Shown piece by piece: positions 17,658-27,077 of a stretch of DNA of 64,000 bases; position 1 is the first letter of the stretch; each line of letters opens with the position of its first letter. The stretch comes from Bacteroidota bacterium (GTDB taxonomy: Bacteria; Bacteroidota; Ignavibacteria; UBA10030; SZUA-254): positions 1 through 64,000 of the forward strand of contig JAGVIE010000038.1 of NCBI GenBank assembly GCA_020056225.1. The letters are read 5' to 3'. The notes under the pieces were generated by a model. The model did not search any database. It saw nothing but the letters and a program-made list of their open reading frames with translations, and was not told the origin of the DNA. The translations under genes were made by a program, and so were the position numbers.

Positions 17658-20543
17658 CTATTTCAACTCTCGTTTGAGATATTGTCCGGTGTAAGAAATT
17701 TTATTCTTTACTATTTCCTCCGGTGTTCCCTCAGCCACAATTCTTCCCCCGTCGTTCCCACCTTCAGGTCCTAAATCAATGATCCAGTCGGCAGTCTTAA
17801 TTACATCGAGGTTGTGCTCGATAACGAGCACAGTGTTTCCCATCTCCACCAGTTTGTTAAGAACCGAAAGAAGCATGCGTATATCTTCAAAGTGTAGCCC
17901 GGTTGTCGGTTCGTCAAGGATGTAAAAAGTTTTTCCGGTTCCGATCTTCGATAGTTCGGTGGAAAGTTTCACGCGCTGTGCCTCACCGCCGGAAAGAGTA
18001 GTTGCTTGCTGTCCCAAACGGATGTATCCCAACCCCACATCATACAGGGTTTGCAGTTTTCGTTGTATCTTTGGAATATCTTTGAAGAATTCGAGCGCAT
18101 CCTCAACGCTCATTCCAAGAACATCGGCAATCGATTTTCCTTTATAAAATATTTCAAGGGTTTCGCGGTTGTAGCGTTTTCCCTTGCAGACTTCGCAGAG
18201 CACGTACACGTTCGGGAGAAAATTCATTTCGATTTTCCGTACACCATCGCCCTCGCATTCATCGCACCTTCCGCCGCTCACATTGAAACTGAATCTGCCG
18301 ACCTTGTAACCCCGGATTTTTGCTTCGGGAAGTTGTGTGTACAAATCGCGGATGAATGTGAATAAACCCGTGTAGGTTGCCGGATTAGAACGTGGAGTTC
18401 TTCCGATAGGAGATTGATCGATGTCGATTACCTTATCGATATGTTCCAACCCTTCTATTGATTTATGTCGGAGTGGCACTTCTTTCGATTTATAAAACTT
18501 CCGCGCGAGTATCGGGTAGAGTGTATCGGTAATAAGCGTTGATTTTCCCGAGCCGCTTACTCCGGTAACGCACACAAATTTCCCGAGCGGGATACCTACT
18601 GAGATAGATTTTAAGTTATTACCCGAACACTCTTTCAGTCGAAGATGTTTTCCGCTTCCGGTTCTGCGTGTTGCGGGTGTGCTGATTTTTCTTTCACCTA
18701 ACAGATAAAGAACCGTTAACGAATCCGGCGATTTTATATCAACGCCTTTTTTAACTTTCGCATTATTAATTTTGAAGTCAGCAGGTCTTCCCATTGTTAC
18801 CACATGTCCGCCATGCTCGCCGGCGCCCGGGCCCAAATCCACAACAAAATCAGCATTCCGAATCATTTCCTTATCGTGTTCAACAACGATGACGGTGTTT
18901 CCAAGATCGCGCAGTTCTTTCAAGCTGTTGATGAGTTTGATATTGTCGCGCTGGTGTAGCCCGATGCTCGGCTCGTCAAGAATATACAAAACGCCGACAA
19001 GCTGTGAACCGATTTGAGTTGCAAGCCGGATGCGCTGTGCTTCGCCGCCCGCAAGAGTTCGCGCAGAACGGTCAAGCGTAAGATAATCCAATCCAACATC
19101 TAGAAGAAATTGTAACCGCTGATTTATCTCTTTCAGAATTTGATGCGCGATTTCAAGCTGGCGCGCGGTAAGTTTTAATGAAGCAAAAAACGATTGTGCT
19201 TCGAGGATCGAAAGCGTAACAACATCTTTTATATTTACCGATTTTTTTGTCTTCGCATCGGATAATTTCACCGCGAGACTTTCTTTTCTAAGACGACCGC
19301 CGCCGCAATCCGAACACGGCGTCGTGTTCATGTATGATTCAATCCACCGCCGAACGCCTTCCGACGAAGACTCATCATAATAATGCTGAAGCGTTTTTAT
19401 GATGCCGCTGAATCGCTGTTTGTATGTGACCGTGCGTCCGGATGGATGTGTATAGGTGACATCAAATTTTTCATCGCCCGAACCTTTCAGAAGAAGATCG
19501 ATTGTATTCTTGGGGAGTTTTTTTATTGGTTCATCAAGATCTATTTCATATTTCTTAGCGACAGCCCGCACCTGACTCCACAGCCATGTCTCGCGCTGTT
19601 TTCCCAGCGGCGCAATACCCTCAGTATTGATTGTGAGATTCTGATCTGGAAGTATGAGGTTGACATCGAACGCGCGGATTTCGCCGAGACCGCCGCACGC
19701 CGGGCAAGCGCCATACGGTGTGTTGAACGAAAATGAGTTCGGCGCCGGTTCATCATAGCTGATGCCGCAATCAAGGCATGCTAGATGCTGGCTGTAGAGA
19801 TGGTCTTCTCCGGCAGGGCTGTTGCCCGAGGAATTTATGATAACAATTCCCGACCCCATTTGCAGTGCGGCTTCAATTGAGTCGGCAATTCTCGACCGCA
19901 TATCGGGTCGCACAATGAGCCGATCCACAACAACTTCAATGTTGTGAACTTTATAACGGCTGACCTGCATTCCTTTTCGGATTTCTTTGACTTCGCCATC
20001 GACGCGAACCCGAAGAAAACCATCTTTGACAATTTCTTCGAATAGTTCCCGGTAATGCCCTTTTCGCCCGCGAATCACAGGCGCAAGTATCTGAATTTTC
20101 GAATCGACCGGATATTCCATCACCGCATCGATGATTTGATCGACCGATTGTTTTTGAACTATCCTGCCGCAGTTGTTGCAGTGTTGAACTCCGACGCGAG
20201 CGAAAAGTAAACGAAGGTAATCGTAAATCTCCGTCACTGTCCCGACAGTCGAGCGCGGGTTGTGTGAAACGCTTTTCTGTTCGATTGAGATTGCGGGACT
20301 TAAACCCTCGATGTAATCGACATCGGGCCGTTCCATCAATCCGAGAAATTGCCGTGCATACGCTGACAGACTTTCCACGTACCGCCGCTGACCTTCAGCA
20401 TAAATAGTATCGAATGCCAAACTTGATTTGCCGGAACCCGAAAGTCCGGTAATGACAATTAGTTGATCGCGCGGTATTTCCACATCGATATTCTTCAGAT
20501 TATGGACGCGCGCGCCTTTTACTATGAGTTTATCTTGTTCCAA
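17658..20543 (-). CDS. uvrA: Excinuclease ABC subunit A
   Basis: 961 residues, full length. UvrA is the DNA-damage-recognising ATPase of nucleotide excision repair; it loads UvrB. Seen: first Walker A GLSGSGKSSLAF near residue 32, zinc-finger cysteines (CNNCGR, and later CPACGG), second Walker A GVSGSGKSTLI near residue 660, zinc module CDECEGDGV with CEVCKGKRY, and ABC signatures LAGGEAQRI and LSGGEAQRV. The start appears to be TTG at 20543 (TTGGAACAAGATAAACTC); no in-frame ATG gives a better N-terminus and no clear ribosome site precedes it. No LexA box could be identified. It stands without uvrB or uvrC nearby. Confidence 0.97.
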   Translation of the reverse strand: MEQDKLIVKGARVHNLKNIDVEIPRDQLIVITGLSGSGKSSLAFDTIYAEGQRRYVESLSAYARQFLGLMERPDVDYIEGLSPAISIEQKSVSHNPRSTVGTVTEIYDYLRLLFARVGVQHCNNCGRIVQKQSVDQIIDAVMEYPVDSKIQILAPVIRGRKGHYRELFEEIVKDGFLRVRVDGEVKEIRKGMQVSRYKVHNIEVVVDRLIVRPDMRSRIADSIEAALQMGSGIVIINSSGNSPAGEDHLYSQHLACLDCGISYDEPAPNSFSFNTPYGACPACGGLGEIRAFDVNLILPDQNLTINTEGIAPLGKQRETWLWSQVRAVAKKYEIDLDEPIKKLPKNTIDLLLKGSGDEKFDVTYTHPSGRTVTYKQRFSGIIKTLQHYYDESSSEGVRRWIESYMNTTPCSDCGGGRLRKESLAVKLSDAKTKKSVNIKDVVTLSILEAQSFFASLKLTARQLEIAHQILKEINQRLQFLLDVGLDYLTLDRSARTLAGGEAQRIRLATQIGSQLVGVLYILDEPSIGLHQRDNIKLINSLKELRDLGNTVIVVEHDKEMIRNADFVVDLGPGAGEHGGHVVTMGRPADFKINNAKVKKGVDIKSPDSLTVLYLLGERKISTPATRRTGSGKHLRLKECSGNNLKSISVGIPLGKFVCVTGVSGSGKSTLITDTLYPILARKFYKSKEVPLRHKSIEGLEHIDKVIDIDQSPIGRTPRSNPATYTGLFTFIRDLYTQLPEAKIRGYKVGRFSFNVSGGRCDECEGDGVRKIEMNFLPNVYVLCEVCKGKRYNRETLEIFYKGKSIADVLGMSVEDALEFFKDIPKIQRKLQTLYDVGLGYIRLGQQATTLSGGEAQRVKLSTELSKIGTGKTFYILDEPTTGLHFEDIRMLLSVLNKLVEMGNTVLVIEHNLDVIKTADWIIDLGPEGGNDGGRIVAEGTPEEIVKNKISYTGQYLKRELK

Positions 20544-20621
20544 ACGGATGATGGAAAACTAATTAATGGAAACATATGAAATATTCTTAGAATGTCATGT
20601 TGATCCCGTTTGGAGAACGGG

Positions 20622-20700
20622 AGAAACATCTCAATTTGAATCGAACGAGACCCCTCACTTCGTTCAGGGTGACAGTCGATTTAGTTTTTCAGATGTTTCT
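20622..20700. repeat. Nested palindromic intergenic repeat
   Basis: Outer arms AGAAACATCT (20622-20631) and AGATGTTTCT (20691-20700) are perfect inverted repeats. Inside is CCCTCACTTCGTTCAGGG followed by TGACA, closely like CCCTTCGACTTCGCTCAGGG plus TGACA at 34157-34180. It lies between the uvrA start and the end of the DUF58 gene. It appears to be a member of a dispersed palindromic element family. Confidence 0.7.
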
Positions 20701-20758
20701 AATGACTAAATCAAAGTATCAAATGGTGGAGAGAAATGCAAAGATACGCGATGAAAAG

Positions 20759-21667
20759 TTATCCCATTCTTTGCCGCTTGTGAAGGTATTCAATCAAAGC
20801 GACATCAAATGGCGTGGAAGTGTCGAGAAGAATATAATCGATGTTATGTTCCCGGCATTCCTTCTTATAAGTATCGAGAAACTTTTTCATCTCCTGCCGG
20901 TAAGCTTTCTGAATGTGCCACGGCTGTGTCGTTAATTCTTCGGAGGTTTCAAGGTCTTTAAACACCGCATCGCGGCCGAAAGCAAAACTGCGCTCCAGCG
21001 GATCGAGTATCTGCATAACGATTACTTCATTCTTCTTGTGGCGGAAATGCCGGAGCGCAGCCATCACTTCGTTTGGTTTATCAAAAAGGTCGCTTAAAAT
21101 TATTACAAGTCCGCGCCGCTTGATGCGCTCCGCAATCGTATGGAGGGAATCTGCGGTGGCAGTCTTATTGCTTGCGGTTAGCGTCTCTAACTGCCGGAGA
21201 ATTTCTTTTAAATAACTTTTAGTTGCATGTGGAGGCATGTACAGGCGGACTTTTTCATCGTACAGAGTAAATCCGACGGCGTCGCGCTGCTGTACCATCA
21301 ACTGTGCAAGCGCCGCGGTGATGTATGAGGCGTACTCGATTTTTGTCATTCTTCCGCCCGACGAGAACGACATCGATTTGCTTGCATCGAGTATGATGTA
21401 CGCTTTTAGATTTGTCTCTTCTTCAAATTGTTTGATGTAGTAGCGGTCTGTCTTTCCGTAAATTTTCCAGTCGATGTGCTTGATTTCGTCTCCCGGCATA
21501 TACTGTCGGTGTTCAGCAAACTCGACGCTGAAACCGTGGTAAGGACTTTTATGCAAGCCGGTGATAAAACCCTCGACAACCAATCGTGCAACTAATTCCA
21601 TGTTGGTAAGTTTTGCAACGACATCCGGCTGAAGATACTTGCGGTAGTCTTGAAGTGTGCCTGTCAC
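20759..21667 (-). CDS. DUF58 domain protein
   Basis: 302 residues, typical for the stand-alone cytoplasmic DUF58 proteins. The family signature is clear: HRQYMPGDEIKHIDWKIYGK (about 53-72) and YYIKQFEEETN, followed by a von Willebrand A-like fold beginning IILDASKSMSF, whose DxSxS pattern resembles a metal-ion-dependent adhesion site. DUF58 proteins usually accompany a MoxR AAA ATPase; no moxR gene is in the neighbourhood, which is unusual. The gene overlaps the upstream lipoprotein gene by 4 bp (ATGA), so the two are translationally coupled. Function beyond a putative chaperone-like role with MoxR is unknown. Confidence 0.9.
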   Translation of the reverse strand: MTGTLQDYRKYLQPDVVAKLTNMELVARLVVEGFITGLHKSPYHGFSVEFAEHRQYMPGDEIKHIDWKIYGKTDRYYIKQFEEETNLKAYIILDASKSMSFSSGGRMTKIEYASYITAALAQLMVQQRDAVGFTLYDEKVRLYMPPHATKSYLKEILRQLETLTASNKTATADSLHTIAERIKRRGLVIILSDLFDKPNEVMAALRHFRHKKNEVIVMQILDPLERSFAFGRDAVFKDLETSEELTTQPWHIQKAYRQEMKKFLDTYKKECREHNIDYILLDTSTPFDVALIEYLHKRQRMG

Positions 21668-22182
21668 TTCTTAACTGCTTTCTTTGGCTTGTCAGTTTTT
21701 GAATTATCAACGACCATGTCTTGCTGAGTAATTGCCATGCTGGGATCCTTTCCGAGCGTCTCCAATTCGAACTTCGCCGATGCGGCAAGGTCGTTATCGG
21801 GATATTTTTGTAGAAATGTTTCATAAACAATTCGCGCGCTGTCCAGCATGTGCAGTTCATTATTGAAAACGAACCCCGTTAGAAACAGCATCGTCGGCGC
21901 TTGTTTACTTGACGGGAACATGTTATAGCATCTGCGGTAAGTATCGATTGCTTTCCGGGGATCTTTAATATCGTTATTGTAAATAACCGAGAGACGGACT
22001 AAAGAACTTTCAGCGGTTGCAACTGTTGGAAACCGATCGACTACCTGTTCATACAGTTCAACTGCTTTTTGAAAATCCTTTATGGCTTCCGCGGCTTTTG
22101 CGTCTGTATAAAGCTCTGTATCGCTTTTGCGTGAACAGGAAACGAGCGAGAATAAAATCATCAAAGTAAATGTAAATCGCAT
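21664..22182 (-). CDS. TPR-repeat lipoprotein
   Basis: 172 residues. The N-terminus MRFTFTLMILFSLVSC is a lipoprotein signal with lipobox LVSC (Cys16). The body is helical with tetratricopeptide pattern: FQKAVELYEQVVDRFP (about 38-53), RKAIDTYRRCYNMFPSS and ARIVYETFLQKYPDND, reminiscent of BamD/YbgF-type outer-membrane assembly lipoproteins but shorter than BamD. The end is Lys-rich. Coupled by a 4-bp overlap to the DUF58 gene downstream. A periplasmic scaffold or assembly role is likely; the partner is unknown. Confidence 0.82.
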   Translation of the reverse strand: MRFTFTLMILFSLVSCSRKSDTELYTDAKAAEAIKDFQKAVELYEQVVDRFPTVATAESSLVRLSVIYNNDIKDPRKAIDTYRRCYNMFPSSKQAPTMLFLTGFVFNNELHMLDSARIVYETFLQKYPDNDLAASAKFELETLGKDPSMAITQQDMVVDNSKTDKPKKAVKK

Positions 22183-22328
22183 ACTGGCTAAAACCTTCTT
22201 TTATTGATGTAAATGATAAGTTGCTGTTGTATAAAGTAGTAAATAGGATATTGCTGGTCAAGTAAAAAGTGCGGCTCGCTTTAGCCGAAGCATATGAGCG
22301 GGAAGTGAGCCTGTGAGATGGATAAATG

Positions 22329-22379
22329 AAAACTTCCGATATCTTTTGAAGCTTAATGTGAATAGATACCGGAAGTTTT
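22329..22379 (-). terminator. Terminator after the T9SS sorting-tail fragment
   Basis: AAAACTTCCG (22329-22338) pairs perfectly with CGGAAGTTTT (22370-22379). After one mismatch the stem continues with TATCT / AGATA around a loop of about 19 nt. Read on the minus strand it ends in TTTT, about 35 bp after the stop of the gene at 22413. Confidence 0.65.
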
Positions 22380-22412
22380 AAAAGTGTTTAGTTACGAAAG
22401 TGCCGGTTGACG

Positions 22413-23702
22413 TTATTTTGCCAATAGCATTTTCTTTACGCCGGTGAAACTGCCAGAGGTGAGTTTATAGAAATAAACACCGCTCGGCAGGTTCGATGCA
22501 TCAAATGTAACGGTTTTATATCCCGCTGTTTGCATACCATCTATAAGCGTAGCAATCTCTTCGCCAAGAATGTTATATACTTTAATAGTTATAAAATTGT
22601 CAATTGGCAATTGATAATTGACAATTGTTATTGGATTAAACGGATTAGGATAGTTTTGATCCAGCGAGAAATCAGATGGAATATATCTCGGGATAATTTC
22701 CTGCTTAGCGCTCTGCGTACCGGTCATACTTATCTGACCGCTCAAATTTTCTGCCGAAGCAATATTGAGGAGATCATTTATTCCTATCATTCCATCAGGA
22801 TTTACCTGCATTCCTTTTTTAACAATACCACCGTAATATGCCTCGGCGCTTGCTTGATCACCTAAGCCAACATACGCTGCAATGATCTGTGAGTTGCAAT
22901 AGAACCACAGCTCATTATCGACTTTCAAACTATTTAACAATGATTTAGCAAGAACGATCGCTTCTTGATACTTCCCAATATCCATTAATTCCTGAACGAG
23001 ATAGATGGAAACATATTTTTTCAAAACAGGATAACCGGTCATGGTATTAAGTTGGAGAAGATAATCATGCCATGAGATACCGAGTGCATCAGAATATTTT
23101 CCACCCGATCCAACAAGAGCCAATAAGTCACTTAAGCGATACGCATTCTCATCGGGCGATGCTATGATGAGTTTTTTCAGCAGCTTGACCCGGTAATATT
23201 CTTCATCTTGTTCAGATGGAGAGCTTGATAATGCCTCGTGGCTGATAGATTTATTTGCTTGAGATAGATCGTCGACTCTCGATGGTATTTCACCCATAGC
23301 TGCAAGTGAAGTAGGGCACCATATATAATTATAATCGACTGGCCCATAAAATGCTGCCGAGGGTGGTGAATTTGGGCAACTCCCCCATCTTGTTTTATGC
23401 GCTTTGATTGGATTGGATGTATTATTCAGTATCCAATAATAAGGACCACTAATATAATTGTAACCGGCATTGGTATAGCCAGGAACCCACACACAACCCG
23501 GATCACACCCTGGTGACAAGCTTGAAAGAGAAACTAAAGAACTGGTCTCATCACAGACACAACCGCCGGGGATAGACTCTCCGACAACTGCAATTGCGCC
23601 AGTTTCGGTGCGCAACTGACCCCCATTATTATTTTCAACGTAGTTATATCCGGGTGCAGTACCCCCAGCGCTAAAATATGCATAGCTTGTTGAACCGTCC
23701 AT
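22413..23702 (-). CDS. C-terminal part of an interrupted T9SS metalloprotease gene
   Basis: 429 residues from an ATG that is only three codons past the TGA ending the upstream frame, in the same reading frame. It has no signal peptide and begins in the middle of a beta-helix-like segment ([15 protein letters not shown]), so it continues the protein encoded at 23709-25961. After a Cys-rich part (GGCVCDE, CDPGCVW) come helical TPR-like stretches ([34 protein letters not shown]) and a type A T9SS sorting domain ([14 protein letters not shown] ... [10 protein letters not shown]). Without a signal peptide it could not reach the secretion system on its own. No ribosome site precedes the ATG. I read it as the second half of one gene split by a nonsense codon. 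Confidence 0.8.
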   Translation of the reverse strand: MDGSTSYAYFSAGGTAPGYNYVENNNGGQLRTETGAIAVVGESIPGGCVCDETSSLVSLSSLSPGCDPGCVWVPGYTNAGYNYISGPYYWILNNTSNPIKAHKTRWGSCPNSPPSAAFYGPVDYNYIWCPTSLAAMGEIPSRVDDLSQANKSISHEALSSSPSEQDEEYYRVKLLKKLIIASPDENAYRLSDLLALVGSGGKYSDALGISWHDYLLQLNTMTGYPVLKKYVSIYLVQELMDIGKYQEAIVLAKSLLNSLKVDNELWFYCNSQIIAAYVGLGDQASAEAYYGGIVKKGMQVNPDGMIGINDLLNIASAENLSGQISMTGTQSAKQEIIPRYIPSDFSLDQNYPNPFNPITIVNYQLPIDNFITIKVYNILGEEIATLIDGMQTAGYKTVTFDASNLPSGVYFYKLTSGSFTGVKKMLLAK

Positions 23703-23708
23703 ATAGAC

Positions 23709-25961
23709 TCAGGGACCGGTGTTGTTGATGATAGATGATTGCGAAGTGTAGAATTTTGAGTTTACCGCATAAACTCCGCCGTATTGGTTGGTGTTGTTTT
23801 GTATGGTTGTTTGCAGCAGATCTACACGTGCATCGTTTAATCCGATACCGACGAGATTATTTCTAATAATACAGTATTGTATTTTAACGATGTTCGCTGT
23901 TTTGGGAGTAGTATATGCATACACACCGTAGTTTGCACAATTTTCAATAGTGCAATGATCGATGAGATGTGTGGAAGTATTTTTCGGAACAAGACCCCAC
24001 GTTGCATACTGAATATCGCAGTACGTGATATTATCAGGTCCACCCTGTAGTGAGATCATACTCCAATCTCCCGGCTGAGGAGTTGTAGATGCAGAAGTAA
24101 ACGTGATACGATTTGTTGAAGTACCAACCGCAGAAAGTGCACCCATCGTTGTTAATTTTTTGCCTGCTGCAAATTTCACAGTTGTGCCGGGAAGGATAGC
24201 GAGTGTTGTACCGTTTTGGAATGTGACATCCCCAATTACATTTACATTTATTTGATAAGTACGGTTTGTACTTATTGTTCCACAGGCTATGTGTGTAAAG
24301 TAGGCATCCAAATAATACGACTTAACTGACTCCTTGCTCTGATTATCAACCGCAGTGATACGATACCGGTGATACAAATCGATATTTTGTGGTAATCCTG
24401 TTATTGGTTCGTAGTTGTTATCGGTATAAGTAGTCATTGTAATCGGTGTTGAATTTATTTTTGTATAAGAGGGCTCTCCACTTCCAGTGTAAACAACACC
24501 GCGATAGATGTTGTAACCAACAAGGTCTGGCTCTTGGTTCGCAGCCCATGATAATGATGTGCTATTACTAATTATTGAAGTTGTAATTAAATCACTTACC
24601 TTTGAAGGTGAGGCATCTTGAGGATTCGTTTGATATAACTTGATAGTAAAATAACCAGCTGTCGAGTTCTCTGAAACAACTTCCATCCCGACATTGGTAC
24701 TATTTTTTGTGTTTGGCACATAGATAGTATAGTGATTTCCCTCTGTTATATATGGATTGCGTGAATCAGACCATGGAGATAAAACCCTTACGTCGCAATT
24801 ACCAGGAAATGGAACTCCGTCATCAGTTTCTGAAGGCGTTCCTTCTGGACACGTTGACCCGTAATTACCGCTTGCATAGATAAGACCATTAGTATTGTAA
24901 CCACCCGTGTTTCCATTGATGATCCTCCAAGCAAAGATACCTTCAGTAATTGAGCCATGCGGCCACGCGGGAGGGAAGAATGCTGCATTGTTGTAATCTG
25001 GTACCGTTGTTGTACCAATAACCATCGTTTGGTTAAATCGACGGTTCTCGAAAAGAAAATAATCGTTGTTGTAGTTACTGTTGATTCGAAAGACTTGCGG
25101 AGCGGTGAGAGAGTAATAAGCATCGAATTGTTGCTGACTAGTTATCACTGTAGGAGTTAACCAACCTTTGAGCGCTCGGTGTGCTGGATTTAGTGGTGCG
25201 GGGGCGTTAAACTTTACTGATCCATTTCTCGTGCCAGCCTCCATCAAATCGGCACGAGAGCCGCTGGCGTGACCTATTCCAAGCAAGTGTGCAAATTCGT
25301 GGCAGTGGACACCTATGCGAGCGAATTTGTCGCCGGGGTTTTCTTGGGTGCCTGGATCACCTTGCCGTTCACTCATGATATAACTATTACCGCTCGCCAT
25401 CGGATTTAAACCCTTAAGTTGCCAATAAGTATTCCCTGCATAGATGATCACCAATTTGACGGTAGATGACGTTGAGACGTCCAAACCCGCTGAAGTGGCT
25501 GTGTTGACGGCATCGGTAAAGATAGGACTATTCCAGTAATCAAAACTATGGTAATAACTCTTGGTGTTTGGTAATATAATCCAGTTTGGAATGCCGCCAG
25601 TGGATGTGTTAACGACATATCCGGTGATGGTTAGGTTACCACTGGACATTTTCTGATAGTAGTCCTGCATGCTACCGTATACTTCGTCCCCGTCAGGTGT
25701 GTACATGTTTGGTTTAACATAAACCCCAGAGGAGACAAGCATGCTCTCGAAGTCAATTTTAGTGTAAGCAGATGGAGATACGCGATGCTGAATATCCTGG
25801 AATTCTACGAGAAGGATCTTCAGTGTAATCGTTGAATTGATGTACTGCGTGCTTGTTGAAGAACTTGTAGTAGCACACTGATCGGTTGCTCCGGTTGCTT
25901 CGATGGCTGATACAATCGAAAGTACGAGAAGCCAAAATAGAAAAATCTTTATGTGTTTCAT
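23709..25961 (-). CDS. Secreted metzincin-type metalloprotease, cut short by an in-frame TGA
   Basis: 750 residues with a signal peptide (MKHIKIFLFWLLVLSIVSAI). The zinc site HEFAHLLGIGH (221-231) fits HExxHxxGxxH and is followed by DLM, a possible Met-turn; the surrounding layout resembles M6 (immune inhibitor A-type) peptidases. Then follow a fibronectin III-like domain (WAANQEPDLVGYNIYRG) and a right-handed beta-helix (CTIENCANYGVYAY, CIIRNNLVGIGL). It stops at TGA (23709-23711) within the helix, after SSIINNTGP. The frame is open again at once and runs to a T9SS tail at 22413, so the intact protein would be about 1180 residues. As it stands the protease would be exported to the periplasm but lack its sorting signal. 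GAAAGGGAG precedes the ATG. Confidence 0.85.
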   Translation of the reverse strand: MKHIKIFLFWLLVLSIVSAIEATGATDQCATTSSSTSTQYINSTITLKILLVEFQDIQHRVSPSAYTKIDFESMLVSSGVYVKPNMYTPDGDEVYGSMQDYYQKMSSGNLTITGYVVNTSTGGIPNWIILPNTKSYYHSFDYWNSPIFTDAVNTATSAGLDVSTSSTVKLVIIYAGNTYWQLKGLNPMASGNSYIMSERQGDPGTQENPGDKFARIGVHCHEFAHLLGIGHASGSRADLMEAGTRNGSVKFNAPAPLNPAHRALKGWLTPTVITSQQQFDAYYSLTAPQVFRINSNYNNDYFLFENRRFNQTMVIGTTTVPDYNNAAFFPPAWPHGSITEGIFAWRIINGNTGGYNTNGLIYASGNYGSTCPEGTPSETDDGVPFPGNCDVRVLSPWSDSRNPYITEGNHYTIYVPNTKNSTNVGMEVVSENSTAGYFTIKLYQTNPQDASPSKVSDLITTSIISNSTSLSWAANQEPDLVGYNIYRGVVYTGSGEPSYTKINSTPITMTTYTDNNYEPITGLPQNIDLYHRYRITAVDNQSKESVKSYYLDAYFTHIACGTISTNRTYQINVNVIGDVTFQNGTTLAILPGTTVKFAAGKKLTTMGALSAVGTSTNRITFTSASTTPQPGDWSMISLQGGPDNITYCDIQYATWGLVPKNTSTHLIDHCTIENCANYGVYAYTTPKTANIVKIQYCIIRNNLVGIGLNDARVDLLQTTIQNNTNQYGGVYAVNSKFYTSQSSIINNTGP

Positions 25962-26171
25962 AATGTTAGCTCCCTTTCAAGATTTCAATTTTTAATAATA
26001 AATCGTTAATTAAGATTAAAACAGAAAGCCCTCAAAGGACATTCATTCCTTCGATATTGTCTCTTCCAGGAGATTATTGATGGACAAAGCCTTGCGGGCT
26101 TTATTGTTGGCTTGCTGCTCAGATCTTCATAGTAGGCGGTGAACGCTCGTGCTGTACATGCAGGACAATAG

Positions 26172-27077
26172 TCATTTCATTACCATCATTTTTTTGACTA
26201 GAAGAATTCCATTAGCGCATCGCAGACGATAGTAATACACTCCAGAAGGAAGACTTGTGGCATCGTAGGTTATTTTATGCTCACCTGCATCTATATGTGA
26301 GTTCACTAGCGTACCAACGATCTCTCCCAGCAGGTTAATAACGTCCAGCGTAACACAATCGGTGTTGGGCAGAGAGAAGATTATTCTCGTCCTTGGATTG
26401 AAGGGATTGGGATAATTTTGTGAGAGCTCGTATTTTGCTGGAACTGGAGCATTCCGAGGGTCCACATCGGTAATTGTTCCATACTTAACGCCGCCAATGA
26501 TTGCTCCTTTGAGATCGTAACTGAACGCGCCAGGCTCATACTGATAAAAAGTCATGCCGATGCCATCAGCAACATTGCGGAGAGCATACAAGCTGTAACG
26601 CAGGGATGTCTCATAGAATCCCCATTGCTGCCTCGTTTGTCCGAACACGGTTGCATATCCATTACTACTCACCGTCACAATCACCGTGTCAGTGTATTCC
26701 ACTCCACCGATAACGGCTCGGTAATACCGCACAGTTACGGTATCAAGGAAAATCTTAGAAAAATCATACCACAGTTCGTCACCATGCCAGAAGGTGGTGT
26801 CGGTGGTGCGGTGCTTAGCATAGTTATACACTTTTGAGCTTTCCTGTCTAAAGAAAAACGTGTCCAATTCGTGGTCGCTTACAAGCAATGTATAGTATTG
26901 CCCATTAGGCATCAGCGTCTCTGCTACTGCTCGTGTTGTGAAACGGTAGGTGGAATCCCATCGATCCTCGTATTGCCAGAGGTTACCAACCTGAAGTGGG
27001 TAAGTACCCTGAGCGTATGACGACAAGACTAAAAAAGTCAAGAGGTATAGTATGTGAAGTAGGTTGATAAGTTGCAT
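26172..27077 (-). CDS. T9SS-exported protein of unknown function
   Basis: 301 residues from the ATG at 27077, chosen because AAAGGAT lies just before it and the next residues (MQLINLLHILYLLTFLVLSSYAQ) make a clean signal peptide; a longer frame to 27155 adds 26 non-signal residues. The middle is a beta-rich domain starting PLQVGNLWQYEDRWDS, a type of module common at the start of Ignavibacteria/Bacteroidetes exported proteins, with no catalytic residues that I can assign. The tail is a type A sorting domain ([14 protein letters not shown] ... SGVYYYRLRC ... KKMMVMK). Probably surface-exposed. Confidence 0.8.
   Translation of the reverse strand: MQLINLLHILYLLTFLVLSSYAQGTYPLQVGNLWQYEDRWDSTYRFTTRAVAETLMPNGQYYTLLVSDHELDTFFFRQESSKVYNYAKHRTTDTTFWHGDELWYDFSKIFLDTVTVRYYRAVIGGVEYTDTVIVTVSSNGYATVFGQTRQQWGFYETSLRYSLYALRNVADGIGMTFYQYEPGAFSYDLKGAIIGGVKYGTITDVDPRNAPVPAKYELSQNYPNPFNPRTRIIFSLPNTDCVTLDVINLLGEIVGTLVNSHIDAGEHKITYDATSLPSGVYYYRLRCANGILLVKKMMVMK

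Noticed and set aside
22413-23702. Treating the 429-residue frame as an independent gene
   Set aside because: No signal peptide although it has a T9SS tail, no ribosome site, and it is in register with the upstream frame across a single TGA.
26086-26102. AAAGCC/GGCTTT hairpin as terminator of the gene at 26172
   Set aside because: The stem is only 6 bp, and the minus-strand tail lacks a T run.
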